A DNA stretch of 64,000 nucleotides from Parvimonas parva (GCF_016552165.1 NZ_JACVDA010000001.1:62001-126000); one strand, 5' to 3'; counted from the first letter of the stretch, positions 36,110 through 45,558 are shown. Program-made: numbers and translations. Notes: generated by a model not told the origin, from the letters alone.

Positions 36110-38197
36110 ATGAAAAAATCAAAATTATTAGTACTTATTTTGTTGCTAAGTTTTGTAATTAACTTTTTACCAAAACAACTTTTGGCAGATGAGGGTAATT
36201 TGTCAAAAAATAAAGTTGTAGAAGAAAAAAAGGAACTTGTGGTAAAGAAAGAGGGAACTGATAAAGAAATATCTGATAAGGACAAAGATGTAAAGAGAAG
36301 AGATGTTGAACATACAAAACTGTTCGATATCGAAAAATCTGCAGTTGTTGAAAAAGATAAGTCTGTAACAGTTACAACAACAATTACGCCGAAACAAATT
36401 CATAACGGTTCAGATGTCATTATCCTTTTAGATGTTTCTAAAAAGATGACTGAAGAAACAAAGAGAGGTGCAAAAGAGAAAATTAAAAAAATAGTTAAAA
36501 CTCTTTTGAAAGATGACAAATACAGCAATCTTAATTCAGTACGTTTAATCAGTTTTTATCGTCAAGTTAAAGATTCAGTTGAATTAAAACCTTCAAATGT
36601 AGATGAAAAAATTGAGAATGCTTTTAATGAAGCCCAAAATAATTACAATTATGGCGTTCGTATGCAAGAGGCTATTTATAAAGCTGAAAAGATTTTTGAC
36701 AATGAGCAAAAATCAGGGAAGCGTCAACATATTGTACTTTTATCTCAAGGAGAAGCAACTTTCAGTTATGATATAAAAGATAAGGAAAATGCTAAAACTA
36801 CAACAATCAAAGGAGATGTTGTGGGTGAAAGTCCATTTTTTCCATGGCCTTTTTATGTTGAAAAAACATTTAAAAAAGCTAATATGATTAAAGATTTTAA
36901 TGCTTTTATAACTATGTTGAATAGACTTGGAATTCATAATTTTGACAATATAAAAGATAAACTTGGATTAGCTGATTATTTTAAATTTTTTGGGTTAGAT
37001 TCTGCTTTTGACTATATAAAACTAAAAGAATTTGAAAGTAACAAATTAGATTCTTCAAAGTTTGATTATTCAAAAACTGTTGGAGAGGGATATCATAATC
37101 ACAGTTATCAAAGAATAAAAGTTGTAAGTAAGGAATTTCCATTTAAAAAGACTATTATGGATGCTTTGAGGAACAAAATAGAAAAAGAAGATGCAAAAGG
37201 TGTAGATAAATTGCTTAATAAAGCAACTGTTAAAGTGATTGAAACTGCAATGGACACTATTTTTTATCCAAGAGAATATATCTTCTACAATCACAATTTA
37301 TCAGCCCAAGGAGAAGCAAAAATTGCTAAAAATAAAAATATAAATTTTTATTCTGTTGATGTTATAGATAGAAGCCATAAGGAAAAAGACAAATTAGAAA
37401 AATACTTAAAAGAAATGTCTGAAAATGGCAAATTTTTAAATACTGATGACAACAAACTAGCTGAAAAATTTAAAGATATAATAAAAGAAATAAGCATAGA
37501 AGATAAACTTCATAAAAATTTCGAAGCACAAATTCTTGAAAATGATGGCAAAGCTGAATTTAAAAAAGGAGGAGGTTGGCTTATATCAGGTTCTCCTAAA
37601 GTTAATTGGAATTTAAGTGAAGAAGATATAAAAAATGCATTTGAACAAAATAAAACTTTAAAATTGGTTTATAAGTTAAAAGCTACAAAAGATAACGGAA
37701 CAGCCGACATCACATTAGCGGAATCTACTGCGAAATATAAAATAAATAACAATAGGCAAAAAACTGAAGATGTAGGAAAATTATTGTTAAAACTTCAAGA
37801 TGTTGTTGTAGAATCGAATGTAGTTGATACAGATGAAAATTCAGCAAACGGAACAAAAGGATCTTATCCAGGCGGAACTGATTTATCAACTGTTGAGGAC
37901 ACTAAGCCGGAAAACAATAACAAACCGGATAATAACAAACCGGACAATAACAAACCGGACGATAAAGAAGACAACAAACCGGATAATAACAAACCAGACG
38001 ATAAAGAAGACAATAAAGACAATAACAAAGAAGATAATAAACAAAATTCTGAAAATGCAGATAAAAATAAAAATCCTGAAATTAATAAAGAAAAGGAAAC
38101 AAAAATACCAAAAACCGCAATCGCAGGGTCTTCTACATTACTATTAGCGGTTGGATTTTTGGGAATGTATATTTCTAAAAGAAAAAATGACAGATAG
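36110..38197 (+). CDS. VWA-domain surface protein with degenerate metal site and IPKTA sorting signal
   Basis: This 695-residue protein has a signal peptide (KKSKLLVLILLLSFVINFLPKQLLA), a charged pre-domain, and a von Willebrand A fold from ~100 to ~470 (DVIILLDVSKKM, NSVRLISFYR, HIVLLSQGEATFSYD) with a long insertion. An accessory beta domain follows (~480-590), then a DNKPDNNKPD-type repeat linker and a sorting signal IPKTA with a helix and a basic tail. Related VWA proteins are pilus-tip or wall adhesins. The MIDAS ligands are altered: DxSxS reads DVSKK, the Thr position reads NYNYG and the usual SDGEPT reads SQGEAT. Metal-dependent binding is therefore doubtful. Confidence 0.85.
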   Translation: MKKSKLLVLILLLSFVINFLPKQLLADEGNLSKNKVVEEKKELVVKKEGTDKEISDKDKDVKRRDVEHTKLFDIEKSAVVEKDKSVTVTTTITPKQIHNGSDVIILLDVSKKMTEETKRGAKEKIKKIVKTLLKDDKYSNLNSVRLISFYRQVKDSVELKPSNVDEKIENAFNEAQNNYNYGVRMQEAIYKAEKIFDNEQKSGKRQHIVLLSQGEATFSYDIKDKENAKTTTIKGDVVGESPFFPWPFYVEKTFKKANMIKDFNAFITMLNRLGIHNFDNIKDKLGLADYFKFFGLDSAFDYIKLKEFESNKLDSSKFDYSKTVGEGYHNHSYQRIKVVSKEFPFKKTIMDALRNKIEKEDAKGVDKLLNKATVKVIETAMDTIFYPREYIFYNHNLSAQGEAKIAKNKNINFYSVDVIDRSHKEKDKLEKYLKEMSENGKFLNTDDNKLAEKFKDIIKEISIEDKLHKNFEAQILENDGKAEFKKGGGWLISGSPKVNWNLSEEDIKNAFEQNKTLKLVYKLKATKDNGTADITLAESTAKYKINNNRQKTEDVGKLLLKLQDVVVESNVVDTDENSANGTKGSYPGGTDLSTVEDTKPENNNKPDNNKPDNNKPDDKEDNKPDNNKPDDKEDNKDNNKEDNKQNSENADKNKNPEINKEKETKIPKTAIAGSSTLLLAVGFLGMYISKRKNDR

Positions 38198-38222
38198 GAC
38201 AAACTAAATAAATATAGAAATA

Positions 38223-38252
38223 GATAAAGGAGTGAATTTAACTCCTTTATTT
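38223..38252 (+). terminator. Intrinsic terminator of the VWA gene
   Basis: ATAAAGGAGT pairs with ACTCCTTTAT and is followed by T-rich sequence. Confidence 0.75.
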
Positions 38253-38382
38253 TATATTGTTTTGAAATAATACTTCTAGTTCTTTTAATATTTGTTCAAC
38301 TTGTTCGTTTGATTTTAAGTCTTCATCAGATGATATAGATATAAAGGATAATTTTATTAAATATAAATTAAGGCATAAAAAA

Positions 38383-38414
38383 GGTAGCATTTGAAATGCT
38401 ACCAAAATTTTTTA
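38383..38414 (-). terminator. Intrinsic terminator of the nucleoside-recognition-domain gene
   Basis: GGTAGCATTT pairs with AAATGCTACC, with a T run on either strand, directly after the gene's stop. Between this and the previous terminator lies a ~47-codon minus-strand open frame with no ribosome binding site or known match. Confidence 0.8.
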
Positions 38415-38419
38415 TTTAT

Positions 38420-39580
38420 TTAGAATAAATTGAACAACATATATAGAATATGTGCGGCAACACCTGCAACAAGTCCGCCGATTGTATGGCTGATTAATGC
38501 TTTTCCTGTTGCTTCTTTTGTTCCAAGAGCGTCCATCATTGCGATATGTGTTGAGATATATCCGCTCCAACACATACAGATTGCTGTGAATACTGCGATG
38601 TCGTTTCCACTAACTCTACCAACTTCTGCCATTTTTGTAACGGTTCCGATTGCAGCACCTGTTGAGCCAAGAGCAGTTATAGGAACGGCAATGGCCTCCG
38701 GTGAACTGAAACCGAATAATGGAGTTAAAATGAAGGACAATTTTTTTCCTATCCAAGGAAGAACTTCGACACCTTCATTAGCTGCTCCGGTATAAATACC
38801 GTTTGCCCCCGGCCCTTTTGTTAGGATAATAACTAAAGTACAGATTATTACAACACCCGGAATGATTGAAACTCCCATATCAACACCAACTTTTCCTCCG
38901 TCAAGGATAGATTGGATAAACCTTGAGCCGACACTTCCTTCTCTTACGATTCTTGAATTTTCAGGAATTTCAACTTTGCTATTTACTTCTACAAACTCAG
39001 TTGTTCCATACATTTTTTTACAAGAATGAATCATAAGTCTAACAGAAACGATACTGCCAACAATGGCTCCTAAATTTCCGATTAATGCACTTGTAACAGC
39101 ACCTTTAACATTCATTCCCATCATTGTAGTTGTAGTGATAAGTCCCATACCAAAAGCAGTTCCAAGATTTGTAAGAGCAGGCATTTGGTATTTTTTGAAA
39201 TAACGTCTAAAGTTATCATCATGAGCTAATGTTAAGATAGCCGGATTATCTGAAAGGTAGCAATTTAACATACCAAGAGATGATGCACCTGGTAAATCAT
39301 AAATAGGTTTCATAACTTTTGACAGAAATTTATTTACAAGTGCTATAACTCCAAATTCAGAGAACAGTCCTGAAATTGCTCCAGCCAATACGGCAATCGC
39401 CATTAAATAAAGACATACATTAATAAGTAGGTCAAAACCTGTATTCATCATAGTTTTAACCATATTTATTCCACCCATTTTTCTACCAATCAAAATGAAA
39501 AATGTTAGAAATAAACCGAGACAAAGGAAGTTTTCCAAACCAATGTCCTTTTTAAATTTTCCGAAATTTTTTTCTTCCAA
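38420..39580 (-). CDS. Membrane protein with nucleoside-recognition (Gate) domain, CD0519/CD1768-like
   Basis: This 386-residue protein has about nine helices. The first part has a Gate domain (YLMAIAVLAGAISGLFSEFGVI) and the segment LLNCYLSDNPAILTLAHDD-like, and the second has TPLFGFSSPEAIAVPITALGSTGAAIG. The pattern resembles spore-maturation-like and 'CD0519/CD1768 family' proteins, whose substrates are unknown. The start is the TTG at 39580, which has GGAGG at proper distance; the upstream TTG at 39598 lies at that ribosome binding site. A hairpin repeat element lies directly upstream. Confidence 0.8.
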   Translation of the reverse strand: MEEKNFGKFKKDIGLENFLCLGLFLTFFILIGRKMGGINMVKTMMNTGFDLLINVCLYLMAIAVLAGAISGLFSEFGVIALVNKFLSKVMKPIYDLPGASSLGMLNCYLSDNPAILTLAHDDNFRRYFKKYQMPALTNLGTAFGMGLITTTTMMGMNVKGAVTSALIGNLGAIVGSIVSVRLMIHSCKKMYGTTEFVEVNSKVEIPENSRIVREGSVGSRFIQSILDGGKVGVDMGVSIIPGVVIICTLVIILTKGPGANGIYTGAANEGVEVLPWIGKKLSFILTPLFGFSSPEAIAVPITALGSTGAAIGTVTKMAEVGRVSGNDIAVFTAICMCWSGYISTHIAMMDALGTKEATGKALISHTIGGLVAGVAAHILYMLFNLF

Positions 39581-39611
39581 TATAAATACCTCCAACAAAT
39601 AATTACTGAAA

Positions 39612-39713
39612 TTATTTTATCATATTTCCATTTTAATAAATTTAAAAAGGTAAATATGATAAAATAAATATTCTTTTACACAAGAATCGTAAATTCATAT
39701 TTATTTTAACATA
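39612..39713 (-). repeat. Hairpin repeat element, single copy
   Basis: It is nearly identical to the copy at 45151-45248 and related to the tandem pair at 13360-13548. It contains a ~28-bp imperfect stem around a nine-base loop and a third copy of the arm (GGAAATATGATAAAAT on the minus strand), which can pair with the same strand. The last gene-facing part contains TGATAAAAT, an extended -10-like box. Confidence 0.85.
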
Positions 39714-39888
39714 AAAAAACTAAAAACACAACGAAAAAATTTTTTGTTGAAATTTACTTTTAATTATATATTGCGACATTTCGATTAAAAAACTATAAAG
39801 CACAAAAATTTTAAAAAAAAATTGAGTGTTAAAATCTTTATATCATTTAACTTTGGTTGAAAAAGAGTAAGAGCCACACCTTTAAGTG

Positions 39889-39926
39889 TGAGATTCCTCC
39901 AAGCACTGCGTTTGGTCGAAATGACG
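39889..39926 (-). repeat. Solo copy of the palindromic repeat
   Basis: GAGATTCCTCC…GGTCGAAATGACG matches the arms of the repeat cluster at 10.4-10.8 kb. A small CACAC/GTGTG hairpin precedes it. The rest of the gap 39720-40000 holds no gene. Confidence 0.75.
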
Positions 39927-40001
39927 TACAAGGGCATTTTAGCCCCAGTATTACCATAATAAAATCTTATTAATAACACTCCTTCTATTAACATTTTCTA
40001 T

Positions 40002-40030
40002 TTTACTAAAGTTTGTTTTAATGATATAAT
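40002..40030 (+). promoter_or_regulatory. Promoter of the LRR surface protein
   Basis: TTTACT (40002-40007) and TATAAT (40025-40030) are 17 bases apart. AGGAGGT precedes the start at 40079. Confidence 0.65.
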
Positions 40031-40078
40031 TCTTATTGTATATATAAAATATTGACATATTTAATTTAGGAGGTAATT

Positions 40079-43000
40079 ATGAAAAATTCAAAAAGAGCAA
40101 TTGCGCTTTTATTAAGCCTTTGTTTTGTTTCTCCAATTTCTCAAGGCATTTCAAGTTACAGATATGTAAATGCACAAGAAGTTGATGAAATTGTAGATGT
40201 ACCGGATATTAATCTAAAAAGAGGATTGTTATCTGTTATAAGAGCATCAAAGGGAAATCACACACCTGTTGAAAAATCAGATGCTCAAGTACATACTTTT
40301 AAAAAATCGGAACTTGCAGGAATCAAGGCACTTAGTCCTGAGATTTGTGCTCCACATAATCCACAAGAGGGAACTGTTAAGATTGCAAATTTAAAGGGAA
40401 TTGAGTATTGCAAGGATATTGAAAAACTAAGCCTTGTTAATCAAAGAATTATAAATATTTCTCCATTAACAGATTTAGTTAAGTTGGAATATTTAGACCT
40501 TAGAAATAATGCTGAAGGAAATAAAGTTATTGAAGATATTACTCCTTTGGAAAAATTGACAAGTTTAAAGACTTTAAACTTAAACCAATCCAGAATTACA
40601 AATACTAAACCTCTAGAAAAACTTGTAAATTTGGAACATTTATCTTTATTTGGTACAAAGATTACTACAATCGACTTTGTAAAGAATATGCCAAATTTAA
40701 AATATGCAGATTTGAGTTATTCAAGACTTAAAGATATTTCTGCTCTTGAAAATTGTAAAAAACTTGAAACTTTAAAACTTGAAACAAATAAAAAAGATAA
40801 TGCTCAAGGAAATTTTGAAAGAATTGAAGATATTTCTTCCCTTTCAGGTCTTATTGAGTTGAGAGAACTTGCTTTAGGAAATAATAATATCAAAGATATT
40901 AAAGCGTTGAAAAATTTAAAAAATCTTACAAGAATTGAGTTAACTCGTAATAAGATTGATAATTTTGAAGTGCTTTTAACTCTTCCAAGTTTAAACGAAA
41001 TTTTTGTTACAGGAAATGACGTTGAATTGGATAATAATATAGAAAATTTTAGAAAAGCTAAGTCTTATTTTGAAAAATTATCTAAAGATGAACTTAAAAA
41101 AGAAGATGCTAAGGTTATTGAAGAGCTTTTAAAAGAAGAAAATAATGTTAAAAATTATTTCTCAAAAGATACTTTGAAAAAATTCGAAGAATATAAAAAT
41201 AAATTAGCAACAGCTGATTCAGTTAAAAATGATTTATTTAAAGATATTAAGTCTGAAGAAATCAACGGAGATTTGATTAAAATTTTCAATAAAAAGCTTA
41301 CAACAACTGTTGGAGCCGACGTTACAAAAAAATTACCTAATATGTTAAAAGTTCAAATCCAAAGGGATAAAGAAAAAGTTACAGGTAAAGTAACAAAAGA
41401 CGCAAAGGGATATGATGTTTTAAACTTTGCAATAATTGATGAAAAGGGAGATTTAGTAACAGAGGCTATTAACTTTAAAACTTCAACTGGAAAGACTATA
41501 ATTTCTGAAAATGGATATTTAACTGTTGATGGTACAAAGATTAATCCTGTTACTTTTATCAGTACAACTATTAAAATTGACAGCGAAAAGTTTGAAACTG
41601 AAAGAGATTTAACTGTTGAAAAACGTACTACTACAACTATCAGATATATAAATAATGAAGATTTGTCAGGTCTTTCTGAAACAGAGCTTGGTAAAAAGCT
41701 TGTGATAGTGGTTAGAGCAAAAGGTTCAGGCCCTATTGTTCCTCCACAACCGCCAAAACCAGAACCAGACCCTGATGTACCACAACCACCACAACCACCA
41801 AAACCAGAACCACCAAAACCAACAGGAAAGAAAGCGGGAGTTGTTGGGGATAAATTATATATCAAAGTTGTTGACAACAGCAATAAAGTTGTTAAAAAAG
41901 ATGGATTATTTAAATTTGATTCAGATTACGGAACAAGTTTAGAGCCAAAATTAGAAGATGGACTATATGTTATTAACTTTAATGGAGAGCAATATTCATA
42001 CAGAATTAACTTTAAAAATGGAGATTATACTTTAGTTGGAAATTATGAATTTTCTACTGAATATGATACTAGCACTCGTAAAGGAAAACTTGATTCAATT
42101 AACTTTAATGGAGAAAGCTTAAAATTAAAAGATTTAACAGAAGAACAAATTAAAAATCTTGACGAAAAATACTTTACAATAAAAGTTAAAAATAACAAAC
42201 CTGGTGGAGAAGAAACACCTGATACTCCAAAACCACCAAAACCAGATCCATCACAACCAAGTGAAATTAAAGGAGAACTTAAAGACAAGAGATTCTATGA
42301 AATTTTAAAATTTGCTGTTGTGAATGAAGAAGGTAAATTGGTAACAGACGCATTAGATTTTACAGCTGGAAACTTAACTGGAAAAGCAACTAATGGATAT
42401 GTTGAATTTACAATAGATGCGAAAAATAAAGAATATGTTGTAGGTTTAAATAGCGATAAATACGAATTGAAATATGATTTTAAATTCAAATCTAATTATC
42501 ATGATAAAATGTTAGGAAGTATATATTCATATAACGATGCTACTAAAGAATATCAAACTATATATACAACTAATGAAGTAAAATCATCACAAAAAGACTT
42601 ATTGGATAAATGTTTAGTTTTAGTTGTAAAAGCTAAAGGTAATACCACTCCAGTAGAGCCAGAACCATCACAACCTGCTGAACCAAAAGTTAAAGCTAAG
42701 GGTGAATTGATTAATAAAAGGGATTATGAAACTTTAAAAATCGCCATTTCAGATGAAGAGGGAAATCTTTTAAAAACTCCTGTAACAATTAAATTTGGAG
42801 AAAAGACTTTACAATCAAAAGACGGTTTTATTTCATTTGATATAGACGCTAAAAATAAAGAATATAGAGCTACAATAGAAAGTAATGATTATGATTTAAA
42901 AGAAGAATTTAAGTTTAAATCTGCGCCGTTAGATAAAAAATTACATTCATTATATTTAACTGAAAACGGAAATTCTGCTTGGTATCCATTTACAGAGGGA

Positions 43001-44344
43001 TATAAGACTAAATTTAAAGATGCAATCAATGAATGTCTGGTTATAAAATTAAAAGCTAAAACAAGTACAACTCCTAGAAGTATAAATTCTCTTTTACCTA
43101 CATCTGTTATGGGCTACGGTTTTGAGGATATTCCATTTAATGCAATGTTAAATACTGACTTAGTTGAAAAAGTAGATGCTAAAGAAAATACTGATATAGT
43201 TGAAACTTTTGTTCCAGTTAAATGGGACTTCTCAACACTTGGAACAACAGCAGGAACATACACTGTTTATGGAGATTTAGTTTTACCAAACGGCGTTAGA
43301 AATCCTAAGAAATTAAGAGCTAAAGTAGTTGTTGTTTTAAGAGAAAAGGCTGAAAAACCAAAAGAAGATGAGGAAGTTTTTGGAGAATTAAAGAAATCTA
43401 AAAAAGATATATTGAAGATTGCAATAATCGATAAAGATTTTAAACTTGTAAAAGAACCAATCGGATTTAGCGACAAAAACAAATCATACTTATCTAAAGA
43501 TGGATATATCGAAGTTGATGTAAAAGACGGAGAAAATACTTTTACAATTCATAAAGACGGATATGGAATTTCTAAGAATATAGTTTATAGTGGATTTGGA
43601 ACAAAATTAGCCAAAATAAATGGAAAATTCTTAAATGAAATTTCTGAATTAGGTTTGAAACGTCAACTTAGAATTCAAATTGGAGAACTAAAAACTTTAA
43701 AATCTGAAAAAGTAACTGTTGAATCTCCAAACATTACAGACGGTATTAGCTTGAAAGTTGAAAAAATTACTGAAAACGAACTTATTAAAGGCAATTCAGA
43801 AATATTCGATATTTCTTTAGTAAATGCTAAGGGAGAAAAAGTTGACTTAAATGGAAGTTTCAAAGTAACTATCGAGAAAGAAAAAGGAAAGACTGCACAA
43901 AAAGTTTATTATATAAACGAAAAAGAAAATAAACTTGAAGAAATTGCATTTACTCAAGATGAAAAGTCTGTAACATTTGAAACTACACATTTTTCAAAAT
44001 ATGCAATAGTTTATGCAGACGAACAAAAGCCTAATGAACCAAATAAACCTGATGACACAACTAAGCCGGATAATACAAATAAGCCTGGTAATAAACCGAA
44101 CGATACAACAAAACCGGAAGATAATAATAAACCAAATGATTCTATAAAACCTGATGACACAACTAAGCCAGATGATAATTTTAACAACAACGGAAAAGAT
44201 AATAATGGTAAAAAAGATAATAATGGAAAAGTGAAAACTGAATCAAGTAAAATGGTAAAAACTTCAATCGCCGGAGCAAGTATCGGCACATTAGTTGCAA
44301 GTGCTATTTTAGGTGCTTATGCATTAAAGAAAAAAGAATACTAA
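40079..44344 (+). CDS. Internalin-like leucine-rich-repeat surface protein with MVKTS sorting signal
   Basis: This 1421-residue protein has a signal peptide and an LRR domain (~100-330) built on units such as LVKLEYLDLRNN and LKNLTRIELTRNKI, in the internalin style with 'DISPL/DIxxLxxLxxL' spacing. A helical segment follows (~330-430). Five copies of a ~115-residue beta-rich repeat come next: ~455-570, ~585-715, ~735-865, ~875-1000 and ~1090-1200. Each starts KGELxxKxxYExLKxAI-like and ends in a V/IVxxKAK strand, with Pro-rich linkers between. An Ig-like domain (~1005-1085), a final beta domain (~1205-1315) and a KPDDTTKPD linker lead to MVKTS, a helix and KKKEY. It is likely an adhesin. Confidence 0.88.
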   Translation: MKNSKRAIALLLSLCFVSPISQGISSYRYVNAQEVDEIVDVPDINLKRGLLSVIRASKGNHTPVEKSDAQVHTFKKSELAGIKALSPEICAPHNPQEGTVKIANLKGIEYCKDIEKLSLVNQRIINISPLTDLVKLEYLDLRNNAEGNKVIEDITPLEKLTSLKTLNLNQSRITNTKPLEKLVNLEHLSLFGTKITTIDFVKNMPNLKYADLSYSRLKDISALENCKKLETLKLETNKKDNAQGNFERIEDISSLSGLIELRELALGNNNIKDIKALKNLKNLTRIELTRNKIDNFEVLLTLPSLNEIFVTGNDVELDNNIENFRKAKSYFEKLSKDELKKEDAKVIEELLKEENNVKNYFSKDTLKKFEEYKNKLATADSVKNDLFKDIKSEEINGDLIKIFNKKLTTTVGADVTKKLPNMLKVQIQRDKEKVTGKVTKDAKGYDVLNFAIIDEKGDLVTEAINFKTSTGKTIISENGYLTVDGTKINPVTFISTTIKIDSEKFETERDLTVEKRTTTTIRYINNEDLSGLSETELGKKLVIVVRAKGSGPIVPPQPPKPEPDPDVPQPPQPPKPEPPKPTGKKAGVVGDKLYIKVVDNSNKVVKKDGLFKFDSDYGTSLEPKLEDGLYVINFNGEQYSYRINFKNGDYTLVGNYEFSTEYDTSTRKGKLDSINFNGESLKLKDLTEEQIKNLDEKYFTIKVKNNKPGGEETPDTPKPPKPDPSQPSEIKGELKDKRFYEILKFAVVNEEGKLVTDALDFTAGNLTGKATNGYVEFTIDAKNKEYVVGLNSDKYELKYDFKFKSNYHDKMLGSIYSYNDATKEYQTIYTTNEVKSSQKDLLDKCLVLVVKAKGNTTPVEPEPSQPAEPKVKAKGELINKRDYETLKIAISDEEGNLLKTPVTIKFGEKTLQSKDGFISFDIDAKNKEYRATIESNDYDLKEEFKFKSAPLDKKLHSLYLTENGNSAWYPFTEGYKTKFKDAINECLVIKLKAKTSTTPRSINSLLPTSVMGYGFEDIPFNAMLNTDLVEKVDAKENTDIVETFVPVKWDFSTLGTTAGTYTVYGDLVLPNGVRNPKKLRAKVVVVLREKAEKPKEDEEVFGELKKSKKDILKIAIIDKDFKLVKEPIGFSDKNKSYLSKDGYIEVDVKDGENTFTIHKDGYGISKNIVYSGFGTKLAKINGKFLNEISELGLKRQLRIQIGELKTLKSEKVTVESPNITDGISLKVEKITENELIKGNSEIFDISLVNAKGEKVDLNGSFKVTIEKEKGKTAQKVYYINEKENKLEEIAFTQDEKSVTFETTHFSKYAIVYADEQKPNEPNKPDDTTKPDNTNKPGNKPNDTTKPEDNNKPNDSIKPDDTTKPDDNFNNNGKDNNGKKDNNGKVKTESSKMVKTSIAGASIGTLVASAILGAYALKKKEY

Positions 44345-44349
44345 AAAAC

Positions 44350-44384
44350 AAAAAGCATTGAGCGAAGAGCTTAATGCTTTTTTT
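44350..44384 (+). terminator. Intrinsic terminator of the LRR gene
   Basis: AAAAGCATTGAGC pairs with GCTTAATGCTTTT (one G-T pair) and a T run follows. Confidence 0.85.
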
Positions 44385-44403
44385 ATGTGTATATTTAACT
44401 TAG

Positions 44404-44434
44404 CCACAAAAAAACGACTATCTAGTCGTTTAAA
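44404..44434 (-). terminator. Intrinsic terminator of the YhhN-like gene
   Basis: AAACGACTA and TAGTCGTTT pair around a two-base gap, with seven T following on the minus strand. Confidence 0.75.
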
Positions 44435-45116
44435 TTAAAAATATTCCAAATCCTATAATTATTAGTAATTGTGAGATTGAGTAAATTAATGTAGCACATA
44501 TATTAAAAAATCTATTGTTTTTTATAAATATCGAGTAGGAAAAAGCTGAGTTTGAAAGTAAAAATAAATTACTTCCTAAAATCAAATACCATATTCCGTT
44601 TTGATAAGCAGAAATTGCTGTTAAAATTGTAAATATACATAGTATTGAGTTTAAACCTGCAAAAATGTATAAAAATATTATATCTCTTTTAAAGTATTTT
44701 TTAGCATATTCATAGGAAATTGCAATTTCAAAAAATACAAGTCCAGAGTACAAGATGATAATAAACAATGTCATCAAGTAGTTTAGGTTTGAAATTTTTA
44801 TTAGAGTAGCGAGTTTTACTATGTAAAAAATTATTCCAATAAAAAATAAATTAAAGCCTAAGATTATATTTTTTTTGATTTTTTTTGTGAAGAATATATC
44901 TCCAAGCCAAAAAGAAAAAATTGCCAAATATATAAAAATACTGTGGTTTTTAAATGCTAAAAAATAAAATAATGCCAATAACGGCATTAGAAAAACGTTG
45001 AAAAAACTTCTTTCTGTATCTTTTTTTTGTAATATCATATATAAATTAAGGGTTGTAAAAATCGTATAAATAAATAAAATTATATAGGAAAAAATTCCGA
45101 GCAGTCCTTTGTTCAT
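44430..45116 (-). CDS. YhhN/TMEM86-like membrane protein
   Basis: This 228-residue protein has about eight helices. It resembles the YhhN/TMEM86 family: FLMPLLALFYFLAF near the start, LAIFSFWLGDIFF, and ILGSNLFLLSNSAFSYSIF near the end, where the family has a Asp instead of the Asn in 'LFxxSD'. Animal TMEM86 proteins are lysoplasmalogenases; bacterial members are poorly known. Plasmalogens occur in anaerobic cocci, which makes a lipid role attractive. The Asp-to-Asn change at the family motif leaves activity uncertain. A hairpin repeat element lies 35 bases upstream. Confidence 0.65.
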   Translation of the reverse strand: MNKGLLGIFSYIILFIYTIFTTLNLYMILQKKDTERSFFNVFLMPLLALFYFLAFKNHSIFIYLAIFSFWLGDIFFTKKIKKNIILGFNLFFIGIIFYIVKLATLIKISNLNYLMTLFIIILYSGLVFFEIAISYEYAKKYFKRDIIFLYIFAGLNSILCIFTILTAISAYQNGIWYLILGSNLFLLSNSAFSYSIFIKNNRFFNICATLIYSISQLLIIIGFGIFLI

Positions 45117-45150
45117 ATTGCCTCCAAATCTCTTATTATCAACTATTTGA

Positions 45151-45248
45151 ACATATTTCCTTTTTGATAAATTTAAAGGGGTAAATATGATAAAATAAAT
45201 ATTCTTTTACACAAGAATCGTAAATTCATATTTATTTTATCATATTTA
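45151..45248 (-). repeat. Hairpin repeat element, single copy
   Basis: This copy shares about 60 identical consecutive bases with that at 39.6 kb, across loop and arms. The third arm facing the YhhN-like gene (GGAAATATGTTCAAAT) has decayed. Confidence 0.85.
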
Positions 45249-45324
45249 TACTAACCAAACAAGTTAAAGGAATAATATTTTTTTATTTATCCCCCCTTTT
45301 TTATTCTAAATTTTATTATATAAG

Positions 45325-45337
45325 TGTAAGGCTTACA
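45325..45337. promoter_or_regulatory. Palindrome at the start of the endolysin cassette
   Basis: TGTAAG-G-CTTACA is a perfect inverted repeat just after a TATATAA-like -10 box. It is located near the likely transcript start of the four-gene cassette and could be an operator; no matching regulator is known. Confidence 0.4.
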
Positions 45338-45362
45338 ACAAAATAAAAAAAGGAGAAAAGAT

Positions 45363-45548
45363 ATGGCTAAAAAGTATTTAAAGGTTAGTTTCAACCTTGC
45401 TAATTCTAAAAAAAGAAACATAACAGTAAAAGATGTTCAAAGTGAATGTTCTGATGAGAATTTAAAAAAATTAGGTGAATTTGTTGAAAAATTCATCGAT
45501 GGAACAAAAACTGCAACAATCAAAGTTGTAGAAACAACTTTAGCTTAG
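45363..45548 (+). CDS. DUF1659-like small protein
   Basis: This 61-residue protein (MAKKYLKVSFNLANSKKRNI…) has the strand-strand-helix-strand pattern of DUF1659 proteins, which are often encoded in front of DUF2922 and YvrJ genes in Firmicutes. A good GGAG site precedes it. Function is unknown. The family assignment rests mostly on size and context. Confidence 0.6.
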   Translation: MAKKYLKVSFNLANSKKRNITVKDVQSECSDENLKKLGEFVEKFIDGTKTATIKVVETTLA

Positions 45549-45558
45549 GAGGTAGAAT

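Noticed and set aside
38270-38410. A ~47-codon minus-strand frame (…LKSNEQVEQILKELEVLF) between two terminators
   Set aside because: Its only ATG lies inside a terminator stem and it lacks a ribosome binding site; it could be a gene remnant but cannot be supported.
41353-41883. Gly/Pro-rich minus-strand frame inside the LRR protein gene
   Set aside because: It arises from the complement of the Pro-rich linker codons; there is no start signal.
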